A DNA stretch of 64,000 bases, from assembly GCA_964034945.1 (NCBI GenBank), contig OZ035962.1:17045388-17109387 (forward strand), in the 5' to 3' direction. The position numbers and the translations under genes were made by a program. The notes beneath the pieces are model-generated. The model ran no database searches. It was not told the DNA's origin and was given only the letters and a program-made list of their open reading frames with translations. This DNA comes from Chrysopilus asiliformis (taxonomy: Eukaryota; Arthropoda; Insecta; Diptera; Rhagionidae). Each line of letters begins with the position of its first letter. Position 1 is the first letter of the stretch. Of the stretch, positions 46,185-59,188 are shown in pieces.

Positions 46185-46710
46185 TATCGCTTGGTGTTAA
46201 TTCGCCAAAAATATTCTTTCAGTTTATTGCAAATTAAAAGACATTCTAATTTGCTTACAAATGTACCATCTGTTCAATTGATTCGAAATAAAGCAATAAA
46301 TGATAATTAAAATAATATTAAATAACAATAATAAAAATAATAATAAAGCGAAAGATACAGACAGAGAGAAATTAACAAGTGCTGTTGAAATTCCAGCGGC
46401 AGGTAAACTTTAACACAACGTTTAATCATTTGAGTGAAAAATTATCAGGAAAAATGTTAAAAATTACGCGCTACAACACAAGGCCAAGAAATGTTAAGTA
46501 GAAACTCATGTTACACGATATCAGACAAACTTATGACCACCGTCCCCATGTTTGGTCTGTAACTATACCACATTACGAGAAACTAAAGGAAACACCAAAA
46601 AACAAAAAAAGCACTGAAAAAATAACACCCATATGTATAAAAAGTGAAAAAGAAATATTGAAAATAAAACACGGTGAGATTTTTTTTTGTGAAGCCACCT
46701 TGACCACGCT
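46185..46710. other. AT-rich DNA without recognised gene
   Basis: A frame of 84 codons at 46508-46762 has no recognised domain and overlaps the promoter-like motif downstream, so I do not call it. Confidence 0.45.
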
Positions 46711-46713
46711 TGG

Positions 46714-46750
46714 TATAAAAAGCACGCAGTATTTAACACGGCATTCAGTG
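46714..46750 (+). promoter_or_regulatory. Candidate core promoter (TATA plus initiator)
   Basis: TATAAAAAG at 46714-46722 is followed by the insect initiator pentamer TCAGT at 46745-46749. The likely start base, A at 46747, lies 33 bases from the first T of TATA, the spacing usual for arthropod TATA promoters. No downstream promoter element is evident. The next ATG (46816) opens only 15 codons (to a TAA at 46861) and AATAAA follows, so no gene is identified. The motif pair could be chance in AT-rich DNA or belong to an unrecognised transcript. Confidence 0.35.
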
Positions 46751-46869
46751 CAGCAAAAGTAGTAAAATCTCGTGATAGATATAAAGGCTCATCAATATCT
46801 CAATATAGGGTAAACATGGATGATGTGTTACAGTACAGACAAGATGACATTTTTATGCAATAAATATAA

Positions 46870-47428
46870 GCAAAATGTATTTATTACAAAAATGTAGTGA
46901 AAATTTAGAAATATGTTGATTTTATATATGGATTTAAAAGCTACAGGCATGTGACTGACGCGATCAAAAATGAAATTTCTGTGCAAGAGTTTTTTTTATA
47001 ATTTTTTTTAAATAAAAAGCTGAAGCATTTTAGTAGCCATAAAATCATTTTGCAAAGTATCTTACCACTCATCTGAATATTCTGCGCATCTGCATTGTGG
47101 TTTTTTTGATATTCTAAAAATCTTTGGGGTCGTTTACATTTCACACTTTCTTCCGCGAATTTTAGTCTGCAACACTAAATTTCATGTTACACAATCATTT
47201 ACACTACGACACAAAATTCAAAAAATTATTCCTGAGAGACGCCGGAACTCAAGTTTTTTCGTATAAAACAGACAGAATAAATTCAAATTTTGACAACTTT
47301 TGCTTGATGAATAAAATTTGCGGAATAATTTCTGAATAAAATCCGCGCAGAAATTCAAGAAAAAATCGCAAGCGTAAACAGGGTCTTAAAGTCCATTCCT
47401 TCGTTCATCGGTTAGGAGCCCAATATCT
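46870..47428. other. AT-rich DNA, possible weak MITE
   Basis: GTTTACATTT near 47111 and AAGCGTAAAC near 47378 are loosely inverted and could be ends of a decayed MITE, but pairing is too short to call. No gene. Confidence 0.35.
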
Positions 47429-47429
47429 A

Positions 47430-48167
47430 GGGTGACCATACCTGGGTTTGGTATCCTCTGACTTGTAGAGAAACATTCGCCCCTGCACCACTTCTTCCTG
47501 CTTAAATATCCGGCCTATCTTTTTTTTGGCACTTCGCAAAACGGACAATGTCTTCATTTCTGATCAACTCGTCAATGTAGTCTCCATATTCCAGCCTTTT
47601 AATATTTTTCTCAATATTTTACGCTCGAACCTTCGCAATGCATTCGCATCACATTCTGTCAGAGTCAAGGTTTTCACACCCAGTAGTCGTGACAGACTTT
47701 ATAGCGGTTTTGTATATTGCGAATTTAAGTGCCAAGATTAAGTCCTTGTTCGGCCAATATCGGACCATCACTTCCCCCCTCCCCCATACAGATGAGACAG
47801 TTTTTTACGATTTTCTCGAAAACGGTGAGCAGTTTTGAAACATTTATAACGGTAAAATATGTGAAGAGTTTTCATAACTAATCCATGTATCAAAACCCAG
47901 CTGGACCACTCGTTCCCGCCTCCCCGAATACCAATTGAATAGTGTTTTTCTATTTTCTCGAGAAAGGTGCATAGTATCGAAAAAAGGCGAAGTGTGTTTA
48001 AAATATTATATTACATAACCGCTCCAAACATCAAAATCCAGTCGGGCCAATACTCCTCCCCAGCCCCCCTCCCTTTTCCATACAGATGGATTTTTCCAAA
48101 AAAATTGTGTTTACCCACCCTGGCTGTTCCGGATTCTCACAAAAAAAAAATATGTATATGGTCACCT
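47430..48167. mobile_element. TA-flanked element with GGGTGACCATA end
   Basis: The left end TA-GGGTGACCATACC and the right end, reverse-complemented, TA-AGGTGACCATATAC resemble each other and the ends of the element at 12885. Part of a GTCY-family trailer (47750-48110) lies inside. The inverted pairing is short and the right end has one changed base in the CCC, so the boundaries are moderate. Confidence 0.4.
47750..48110 (+). repeat. GTCY-core family trailer modules, copy G
   Basis: Three modules with ATTTTCTCGAAAACGGTGAG or relatives, 'catcaaaa.ccag..gg.cca' and 'ccatacagatg' follow each other at about 130-bp spacing, as in copy C. No array or head is present. Confidence 0.65.
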
Positions 48168-48420
48168 TAGAACCACGTAGACTACAACACGGCGACATGA
48201 TGGTTATGTTGGTAGGGTTGATGTTTGCTAGGCATTTGCTCGAACAAACTGGACAGATATCTTCCATCGGATGTTTTCTAGTAATGTAATGGACTTATCT
48301 TTAGAACAGCCTTGCACTGCACTCGGACAAGATATCGCCTTAGGTTGGATAGTTCGATGCAAGTCAAATAGATGTAGGTCTTCACTTCAAGAATCGTATC
48401 AGTCACAAATGCGGCTCGCT
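48161..48420 (+). pseudogene. Possible BEL/Pao retrotransposon polyprotein relic
   Basis: One frame reads VMLVGLMFARHLLEQTGQIS at about 48206-48265. After a frame change another reads TALGQDIALGWIVRCKS from about 48316. BEL/Pao polyproteins have, between protease and reverse transcriptase, a D.L.G...F..LL..G segment followed by a T..GW(I/V).SG segment, in this order and spacing. The match is by eye and short, with at least one frameshift and a stop, so it is a dead fragment at most. No terminal repeats or reverse transcriptase motifs were found. Confidence 0.3.
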
Positions 48421-49380
48421 TCGTAAGTTTTCCGAAACAAAAATTCTATTAATAAAATTTTCAGGTGTTTTCATTTGTTTCCTCTGTTTCAGAGACTCGG
48501 ATATTTATTCAACGAGTAAAATATCTTAATAATGCGCGTACCTATACGATCACATGGCTTTTGTACAGCAACTGGGAATTTACATATCGTAGATAAAAGT
48601 GCAACTGAATTTATTGGTTTTGATTATGTTCACCGGGAGGGAATTTCGATTTACGAATAAAATTTCGAAACACACAAGAATTATATTTCACGAATAGTAG
48701 ATTGTAATTCTGAATGCGTTTGCGCTTAGTAGAATCGTTTTAATGGTATGGAAATTGTAAAATTCTGGTGGTAGTCCAAGCCTAATGAAAGAACATCTTG
48801 TTGGGTAAGTCTTACGAGATGATAAGAACCTTGAGTACAAGTTTAATGAGGCATTATCTGATCATGTTCAACGTTATTTCGTTGTCAATAAAATTTTTAT
48901 GAAATTAAATAACTGCACTTATTCCGGTTCTAAAAAAATTACGTTGATTTATATAAAAAGTTAACTTTAGTTCAGAGATGTCCATATACATACGTGTTGA
49001 ATTACAACTACTTGGAATTTTTCAGTATCTTATAGCACACAAAAACAAAATTGAAATAGTGGCGCTCTCATGTCCCCAGTGGCAAGGTGATGTCATCTTA
49101 ACACAGTGGACCACAAAATTTCGTTTTTAAATAAAACCGACATTTTTATTTTTTACTTTTTCAAACACTGCAATTTTCAATTATTGTTTACAGTATCTAA
49201 AAATTGTTTTTCCAATCAGAATCAGGGTTTCAGCGCTTCAAGATTGAAAATAAAAAATGAAAGAGACTTAGTTCATGACGTGAGTGTTTTTACCTCACTG
49301 TATCTCAGTCTACAAGTGGAAAAAACGGCACACTAACGCTCGCATCAACAGCAGAAATGCTACTGAACGACTGAAACATC
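48421..49380. other. AT-rich DNA without recognised gene
   Basis: No feature supported. Confidence 0.5.
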
Positions 49381-49391
49381 TGACTCATAGA

Positions 49392-50335
<944 letters not shown>

Positions 50336-51281
50336 CGTAATACCTTTCAAATAGAGGCCTGTAAAATTCGATATTGGCGTAACTGATAATCGTGTACCAC
50401 CTTGTGAAACCCACTCACAAACCGAACTCCAGGATCTTTAATCTATTCTGCCTTTGTTTCACGGTGGTAAAGAAATATAAAAACCAAACAACATAAAGTT
50501 AAGTGCCGACTTTTTACGATTCTTGTATAATTTCCCGATCGAATATATCGCTATCGAACTCTTCCAAGGAAACAGGAACGAATTTGCTGATATTCCTACA
50601 ACATAGAAAGTTCTAGACTATATGCCGATGTCTATTTACTTAAGGAGTTGATGTTATGTTCGACGACATGTGATGAGAATGTTGATTTCGAAGGCGATTT
50701 GTTAGGCATAAGTTTTATCCAACCACCACCAACAAAACACAAATCAATGATGAGTTTATGATAAGATTTTTTTTTTGATGATGAAGTGCGGGTAGAGCGA
50801 ATGAATATTTTGGTTATTTTGATAAAAAGAAATTTTTATGACGTCAATTGGGAAAGAAGTTTACGATCCTGAAGAACAAAACTTGCATCATTGTTGGGTT
50901 TAATGAACGAATCGCTCTTATGTTGAAGCTGATATTATTCGTGTTATTCTATGCACTAGCATATCATAATTAATGCGAGTAAATAGTAAGGGAAATAATT
51001 CACTTATTATTAATCAAACTTGCTTCCATTGGGCTATAAAAAATTGATGATTTTGTCTTATTAAAAGGAAAATAGAAAAATAATTTTTGTGGAAAATAGA
51101 AAAATAATTTTCGTGCAGAATTGCAAAATAATATTTGGAGTCCAAGTTCTCGAATTTAAAACCAGGTGCGTGAGACATTACCGCTTGCTTTTCTAAATTC
51201 ATGCTCTAACGTTTTCTTTTCTAAATTCGGACGAAAAATCGCATAGAAATATAAAAAAATATTTTTCTAAAATCGTCTATT
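50336..51281. other. AT-rich DNA without recognised gene
   Basis: No gene supported. A short tandem GAAAATAGAAAAATAATTTT lies near 51067-51110. Confidence 0.5.
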
Positions 51282-51283
51282 AA

Positions 51284-51862
51284 GGGCTCTCCCCATTGCC
51301 AGGATATTTTAGTTGCGATAAAATGTAGGGACACACTTATATAACAAGGGCTTGGTAAGAAAGAGAGAGAACAAAAAAAAGCGTACGTCGCCAGATGTCG
51401 CTTTTGTAGTTTATTTTATAGGAAGCGTTCGTCGCCAGGTGTCGCTTTGGTAGATGTAGTTGAACTGACGTACGCTTCCTATGAAATAAACTACAAAAGT
51501 AGTCAAAATCTGTCTGATCTTGACATATGCAGTTTCAAAACTTACAATACAATGAATAACAACGAAGGTATTTATATTTATTACATGTTTTGGTATACAG
51601 ACTATAATAATAATAATAACCATATTTACAGGTAGGAAATTTGAGATATTAGAGGACATACAGATATGTGATTCGAATATGCAAATTGAATGTTTTGGAC
51701 ATGGAATACGGTTTAAATTCCTATGATTTTATCCTATAAAACTTTCTATAAAGACTCGTGCCCGTATTCTGTCTTTCCCATTGACAAGTACAGCTATCTG
51801 TCTCTTTCTATTTGTAACACATTTTTATCGCAACTAAAATATCCTGGCAATGGAGAGAGCCC
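51284..51862. mobile_element. GGGCTCTC-ended MITE, 579 bp
   Basis: The terminal inverted repeats run about 43 bp with one or two differences, beginning GGGCTCTCCCCATTGCCAGG and, on the other end, GGGCTCTCTCCATTGCCAGG. Inside, GTCGCCAGATGTCGCTTTTGTA and GTCGCCAGGTGTCGCTTTGGTA are direct repeats. Part of that block (AGTTTATTTTATAGGAAGCG) pairs with its inverse near 51465-51496. Flanks ATTAA and ATTAT are similar but not identical. Non-coding. Confidence 0.75.
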
Positions 51863-53934
51863 ATTATGCGCTAAACAATAAAACAACAAAAGCTTTTTTT
51901 GATAACTATCACAAAAGGTTTAAATTTTAAATTTAGCGCTATTGCATTTTTAAATTGAGCGCCACTCTGATCCAAAAATTATTTCGGTAAAACTTTTCGA
52001 TTCAATTGTGTAAGCAAATCAAATACGATACATTCTTCTGTGTCCGACTTTTCGCACAGTTTTCATGCCAGTTTTCCTTAATTTCCACAATATTAAGACC
52101 GTCTGTTCTTAGGTGGGCTAGAACTATAAGGGCTATATTGAAACAAAAGTGTCGAAGCGATTCAACCGACTTTGAAGGCCTCTCAATATATTGAAGTAAA
52201 AATATTTACCGTGTAAGGCAGGCTTAGGTGAACCAATTTTCTATATTTAAAAATATGAATTCCTTCGATGATTGTGGTAGGTCAGGAAGATCCAAAATGA
52301 CCAATAGACAATCAGCCATTATTCCCGGATGAGAAACTGAAGTAATTAATTTTTACCACGCCAATGAGAAATTTTAAAACCTATCCCCAAACCCTGTGTA
52401 AAAGGAATAATCAACAAATCGAATTATTAACAATTAAAATTGTTACAATAAATTCTACACATTCGTTAACAATTTAATATGTCATTAATGGAGAGTAGGC
52501 CTGCAATTGTCGAATATATCAACAGGTACACTTAATTCGATCTCATAAACATAAATCATTGTGCTAAATACTACAATCCCATGGAACTTCTATTTCATCC
52601 TTTAGTTACGAATTGATTCGATATACGCATTTGCCTGTATTTTCTCATATACCTATACTATTTTGTGTTGTTTGTGCAAAAAAAAAACATACCTACATGA
52701 TTTAACTGTGGCACCTGTGCAATTTTCAGGGTTTTATCATCCGGTGTTATATTTTGAGGCCAACCTCATCGATTAACTGCAAAGAATAGTAATTTATATC
52801 AATACTAATAGTAAAAATGGCACGTTCCAGAGCCATAACTCATTCAGGACGTCTCGATTAGAATCCTCGAGTGGAATTCGAACCACCGAAAATGTGAATG
52901 GGAACAATTCCCAAAAGCAAACATTAAGCACGCACCGAAATTCGCCTCGTTTATTCATATATTCATGTTGTAACGGAATTTCCTCTCACAGTCTCAATAG
53001 TGGGATTTTCTGCTAAATACTTGGGGAGTTGATTCCTACTCATTTGTCAAAATTCATGTCCGCAGCCTGTCTGCCACATTATAATGGGAAATAATGGACA
53101 TCTGAATCGGATAAAGTCATGTTGGTCATGCTACAGACATACAAACATTTGATAGGAAATTTTGGAAACGGAACTACTACTAAAAACGATTCATGTGATC
53201 CAAATGGGCAGCTTTACTAATATTGGGAAAAGTCAGTGGTCACTAAAAAAGGGAATACTCCGTTCTTTTCAAGGACATAATGATATAATTAATCACAAGT
53301 TTGTGTTAGATTTTAATTTTTTAAAAGTGGAGGTAAGAAATAATTATAATCTGGAAGAGAATTTGTCTGAAAACCGTTTCCTAAACCGAATCTTTACATT
53401 ACGATATAACAATTGAAATGTTTTCGTATAAAATTTCCAAACTAAATTTGAGTTTTAAAAACTTTTTCAAAAGGCCCTATCACACCTAAGTTCAAATGGC
53501 CTTGCAATTGAACTTAAAATGGTAAATGGTGATTTTCCGTTGGTAAGAGAAGGACAAAAATACTTTTAGTAGAAGGGAGCGACTTGAAAAACAAAAAATT
53601 GGTTGCAATATATTTTGGTCTTAAAATTTCTATAAAGTAACTTTGATTATTTGCCCGAAATATGTCGTTTTTAGTTTCCCTTATTTGAGTTTAGTTTTTT
53701 TCAAATTAATAATTTTCATGGACTCCCCAAACTGACCAAAGACGGATAGGCGTGGAGCAGCTGTGGCCATTGACCATATTGAAGAAAAAGCAAAAGCAGG
53801 GTTAATTAGTAAAAAGATACCAAATATAAAAAATTGTATTCAAAAAACAAATCAAAAACTTAAGAAAAGCTACAATTGTCAAGGGCCAATCGTCAAATAC
53901 TCTATATGATGACAGACAAAATGTTTATTTAAAA
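51863..53934. other. AT-rich DNA without recognised gene
   Basis: No gene, RNA or repeat supported. The 84-codon frame at 53162-53416 has no recognised domain. Confidence 0.45.
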
Positions 53935-54205
53935 AAAGCCATTTGTATCGGAAAGGGGAAAAGGAGTGGTCCAATTGGATTTTGATGTATGGAACAGTTA
54001 TGTAAAATCATATTCTAAACAGATTTTACCTTTATAAATTTTTCAATACGACTCACCGTTTTCAAGAAAATAGAAAAAGAGTATTTACAAGATGCACAGT
54101 TTTCGAGAAAACAGGAAAAAATATTCCATCTGTATGGGAGAGGAAGTGAGCAGCGGTCCGATTGGATTTTGATGTAAGAATCAGTTATGTGGAATAGAAG
54201 TAACT
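53935..54205 (-). repeat. GTCY-core family trailer modules, copy I
   Basis: Reverse-strand modules GTGGTCCAATTGGATTTTGA and GCGGTCCGATTGGATTTTGA stand about 185 bp apart, with CACCGTTTTCAAGAAAATAG and CACAGTTTTCGAGAAAACAG near them. No array adjoins. Confidence 0.6.
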
Positions 54206-56150
54206 CCTGCTAAGTGAAGAAAAAAAAATGATTAAATTAACTAAAGCACCATAATGAGCAATTTCTGCAGATAAAGGATCGAATACTGTTCCACCTATTT
54301 CTGCTCTAAACACATTTTCCCTTTATAAATTTTTCCAAAAATCCTCTCACACCTACAAAATTCTCCGCTTTTTTGCATAATTACTCAAAAAAAATCTTTG
54401 TATGTTGCCCAAAATTGAATGTTATGGTCTTGGGATAAGACTTTTTTCTATAAAATTTCTTTTTTCTAGAAGGTTGGCGCATTTTTTTGCGAATTAACGG
54501 TTTTGAACATTCCAACAATGCATTTTTGTTGCAAGGTGTAGTTTTTGTACCTGTTGAAAAGTCGTATGGTGTTATTAAACAAAAAAAGGAAAGAAATTTA
54601 CTACATTCCCCTATGATTTTTAACGCCCATCGGTGTTGAATTACAGATTTTAAAATTGGAACAGAAAAAAACATTTTTTCCCATTAAAGTATCAATAAAT
54701 TTAATTCACTTAAATTGACAAACTTAATAAAATGACAGAAAATAGCGAATTTAATGTTGCCTGTTCAAATTTAATGTTTCAACTGCACGTATTTGTATAG
54801 ACTTTTTCCATGTTAAGTGGAGCTTAGCCCATCTGTCTTATGGCCATATCCGGTAAAATGCAGTCCAGCAATATAAAATTGTTCACGTTTTGGGTGAATG
54901 TATGCGTGTAATTAATGTTTTGTAAAACATATTCAAACTTGTGTTTCAAAATTAATGTACTCTTCCAATTGGTTTTAGTGCGCGTCGGCGCATTTATAAT
55001 GTGTCCATTTTGTGGATGGATCTGAAAGGTTTCGAGGTTCGTCTATTCAGTACGGCGATTACAGAATCTGGAGTACCACGGATAAAAAGCGGGCACAGAG
55101 ACAGGGAAATAATGTACTGGATTTTAATGGCTATGTAGGTATTTTGCGACGCGAAAATAGTTGCTTGCACCTGTAAATTAAAGTAGAAACCGAACTGCTT
55201 TTACCTCATACCAATTTTCGAAATAAGTTTTATGTATGATGCATTGTCGTAAGTCCAATACGTTTACTTCCATGTTTGAATATGCTGTAAAACAGAATTT
55301 AATGGCAATGGTTAAATGTCCAAGTGGATGGTGGTGAGCTACCTGATGATGTTACCATCTGTGCAAAGATAAAATGCTCCTGCAAATGTTCACTGCATTT
55401 GATCCGTGTTCGAAACGACAGTTTTACGAGAAATTTATTTACGAAATGTAAAAATGTCATTAGAACCTTTTGAATGAAATGAAATGCCATTTGAGTCCAC
55501 ATTTAAATCGATCCGATTTCGTTGCTGGACAGACATTAAAATTTAACAATGTGATTCGAGAAGTCTTCTGCCACCTGCTAAAGACGGGATATCGTCTGAA
55601 GGGGTTACCGAACTGCCGAATGATTTCCATATCGAGTTTTATTCACGGATTTCCCTAATTAATTGATTAATATTACAAGAAATGTTTATTGGATTTAAAT
55701 GTCCGATTGACAGTCCTTCTAAACAACAAACAGTTTATTTGTGGGGTTTATGTAAATTGTTATTGTATTGTTCGAAAACCTTTCAATGCAATTTGTTCAT
55801 TTAAACCAATTTCTTGCCACTGATGAATTTCGACTAGCTTAAATTTTTTTTTTTTTTGATTTTTGCTGAAACATAAAATCTGTTTTTCATTATACTTTCC
55901 CATATCGTCATGTTAGAACCATATGTAGTCACGAAACTGCGTACTTTTGAAATCGTACTTTAGAGATAAACGAGTTTAGAATTTTTGATTTCGTTCAATT
56001 TTTTGAAAAGCTGAAAATGAAAAACTGTGATTTACAGCAAAACTTTTATAAATACTGATTTGAAAATTTTACACCTGCTTAGCATAATAACTCAAATATG
56101 TCAGTTTCGTGACTATAGTTCTGACATGAAGATATACATAGATTATAAAT
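54206..56150. other. No recognised gene; partly less AT-rich
   Basis: The segment 55000-55670 is less AT-biased and has a 62-codon frame (55470-55658) and a 67-codon frame on the other strand without domains. No call. Confidence 0.4.
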
Positions 56151-56167
56151 AATGAAAACTATGATGA

Positions 56168-56830
56168 AAGACAGCGTTTATAACGCATCGAACCAATTGT
56201 TACAAACGCTGTTTTTCACCGGCGCGGCGGACACAAAAATCATATACACCAGAGTGTTCGGGATGACAAAAGATTTTGATTTCCGCACTTTGGTCCGTCA
56301 GTCTGTCCGTCAGTCTGTCCGTCAGTCTGTCCATCAGTCTGTCCGTCAGTCTGTCCGTCAGTCTGTCCGTCAGTCTGTCCGTCAGTCTGTTCGTCAGTCT
56401 GTCCGTCAGTCTGTCCGTCAGTCTGTCCGTCAGTCTGTCCGTCAGTCTGTCCGTCAGTCTGTCCGTCAGTCTGTCCGTCAGTATGTCCGTCAGTCTGTCC
56501 GTCAGTATGTCCGTCAGTCTGTCCGTCAGTCTGTCCGTCAGTCTGTCCGTCAGTCTCTCCGTCAGTCTGTCCGTCAGTCTGTCCGTCAGTCTGTCCGTCA
56601 GTCTGTCCGTCAGTCTGTCTGTCTGTGAACACCATAACCTTTGAAAGGATTGAGCTAGAGAATTGAAATTTGGTACAAATACGTTTCTCGTAAACGCCAA
56701 TGCTAAATTCTTGAACGAGCAAAATCAGACCATTCCTTCCCCTCTGCCCCATACAAACGAATTAGTTTTTCACCATTTTCTCGAAAACGGTGTGTTGTAC
56801 TAATAATTAATTAAAAAACAAATTTTTTTG
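56168..56830 (+). repeat. GTCY-core dispersed repeat, copy J (12-bp units)
   Basis: The leader CGCATCGAACCAATTG, then ACACAAAAATCATATACACC and GGGATGACAAAAGATTTTGA, is followed at 56291-56625 by a very regular 12-bp unit, GTCCGTCAGTCT, about 28 times. The trailer has GGATTGAGCTAGAGAATTGA and CCATTTTCTCGAAAACGGTG. The leader carries about 25 additional bases (near 56199-56227) that other copies lack. The unit here (with CAG) differs from that of copy H. Confidence 0.85.
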
Positions 56831-58977
56831 TTCAATTTTCATGAATTTTTTGCAATTTGCCAAAAGTAGTTGCAAAAAGTGGAGAATGTGAGGTTTACAA
56901 TTAGGCCACTCATATGTGATCCATTTCAGAGGTCTCATTACCTGTAATTCCCTCTATTTTAATGTAATTTAACCCTTTAATGCCTAATGTTGCTTAAAAC
57001 CACATTTTTTTACAGTTTTTCATACAAAAGTAAACATTTTAAATATTGCAGGGTGCTTCTGTAGGACTAAGGCCAAGTCCACACGACGCTACTCAAAAGA
57101 AATTGATTACTGACGCACATCACTAACCAGTCGGCGATGAGTTCGAACCTGTGTAATTGAATCAAACACTATAGACGGCGTTACTGATCGCTAACCAGTC
57201 ATTAACGCATTGGTAATCAGTTGGAGGAAACTCGACCCAGCGACTCGAAATTGATTTGAGTCGAATAGTTTCTCGTCGGATTGAATACATCAACGGCGGC
57301 GTTTTTGGTTTTTATTATTTTTTTTTCTTTTATTTGTTAATGTTTTTTTTTCTTGTATTTATTAGTGTTTTTTCTTCTATTTATTAATGTGTTTTCTTGC
57401 GTTTATGAAGAAAAGGGTGATTCCATGTCAAATCAACGAGTAAAAAACATATCTCGCATTTTTTTCAAATTTGGCTCATGCATGGGAATTTTGCTTGCAT
57501 ATTTTTAATAAACAATGCAAATAATGTACTAAATTCAAATGTTAAAATACAGCAGCTCTATTAGCAACCAACAGACATTCCCGAATGCCCCATAGAATAA
57601 ATTATTTATTTTAGTAACAAAAGACAACTATTTCTTTAATTTACCGACACAAATAACACAAATATTATTTGATAGAAGGTTCTTTGTAACTATTGGTCAA
57701 TCAACACGAAATCCACAGTAAGTCACCACCTCATCCGTAATAGATTCCCAAATGAAATTGAAAGGAATTTCGTTGTTATTCACATCTTAAATACGACATC
57801 TTAAAATCAAAATCATTGACTAAAATAGCAAAACTAGCAGAAAATCATTTGTCCTCCACTAAAACTCGATTTGGGCGTGGTAGATGTCTGATTTACGGGC
57901 CAAGAAATTTCATTAATTTTATGCTGATCGATTAGAAGTGATCGCATTTTGCATGTACAACTGCGATCCCATAGCAACTCTGTATACTCAAAGACCAATC
58001 TCTTCAGTGTAACAATTTTACTGTGAAATTCGCCGCGAAAATTGATCGATGTACTCGTAGTCACCTTTGATTGATGTTCGATTTTCTTTTCATTCGCTAC
58101 ATCAATCGCTTAATCTAAATTAATCTTGATCTTAAATACAAAATCGATCGCGATCTTGTTTGGGAACTCGTTAAATTGGTTGTAAGATCGTTGGCTATGT
58201 GGTTAAATTGAATAGCTGAAACTAATTTTAATTAACGTGTCTAATCTAGCTATGTGTGCCTTACGTGACTTGCTTGTGTCATTTCAATTGATAGACATTT
58301 CAAATGACATTTCAAGATATTCTATTTAGAGATGTCACGCTATTAACGCCAGGTTTTATTTAGCGATTTACGAATGTTTCGGATGATCATAAATCGTTCT
58401 TCGTCTTTTGATAAAACGAGATCAAAGAAAAAGAAATTAGCAACAATTCAACGTAAATTCATTATATAAAACATAAAAGCTAAAACACTATAAAATGTTA
58501 TAAATTTTGTTTATTGAAATCAAAAAAAAAAAAAAAAAGAAAGGAAACATTCCCAACTGAACCCTCAAATATTTTACTCTTTATCGGAACATGAAAAATA
58601 ATAAAACTTAAAGAAACGAAATTTTAACATTTTTATAAGTATGCTAATGTATGAAGCAGGTAAAATTATTGTTTTATGGGACGTAATATAATGGTTAGTA
58701 TTTTATTTTTGTAAAATTGCATTCAAATATGAATCATCTTTAAATCTTTGCATGGAACAACGAAAATGATTGATTCGTGGTGTACAAATAGTGCTTTCTT
58801 TAGTTTAAAGTTGTGGATCGGGAATGGGGTTCTTCCCCTTCTGCGTGGGCGTCAGCAAGAATTTTTCCAGAGGGCGGCCAAAAGTTTTTTTTTATGGATA
58901 GGGCTACCATACCTTTTTTGGGGCCAGTCCGGGACGAGATGAACCTCATATTTTATATAGAAAATTAAACTTTATCT
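56831..58977. other. AT-rich DNA without recognised gene
   Basis: TTAACCCTTTAATGCC near 56969 looks like a piggyBac-type end, but no partner was found. Poly-A and poly-T runs are frequent. No gene supported. Confidence 0.45.
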
Positions 58978-59188
58978 AGAACTAGCTTGCATACCCGTCG
59001 TTGCCGGCTCAAGTTTTTTCAAAAATTTTTTTTTGATGGTCTATGTTGGAGCTAAACTTTAGGCTCGGTAGTTTCCCCGCCAAAGAGTAACATAGCGCAA
59101 AAACTAAGTTTCGAAATCACTTTACCCCCCCCCCCCCCCTTTCCCCCTTTACTCCCCCCACCCCTCGCGCTACTTTTCCGTATGCCTA

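Noticed and set aside
46508..46762. 84-codon frame near the TATA motif
   Set aside because: It runs across the putative promoter and start site and has no domain; both cannot be right and neither frame evidence is strong.
47105..47400. Possible MITE with GTTTACATTT / AAGCGTAAAC ends
   Set aside because: Only about ten loosely matching bases, and no convincing target duplication.
56152..56752. Frames of 122-170 codons with RQSV, SVSL and TDGQ repeats
   Set aside because: Same cause: a regular 12-bp GTCCGTCAGTCT array without stops, inside GTCY-core copy J.
56966..56990. piggyBac-like end TTAACCCTTTAATGCC
   Set aside because: No matching opposite end with TTAA was found within a reasonable distance.
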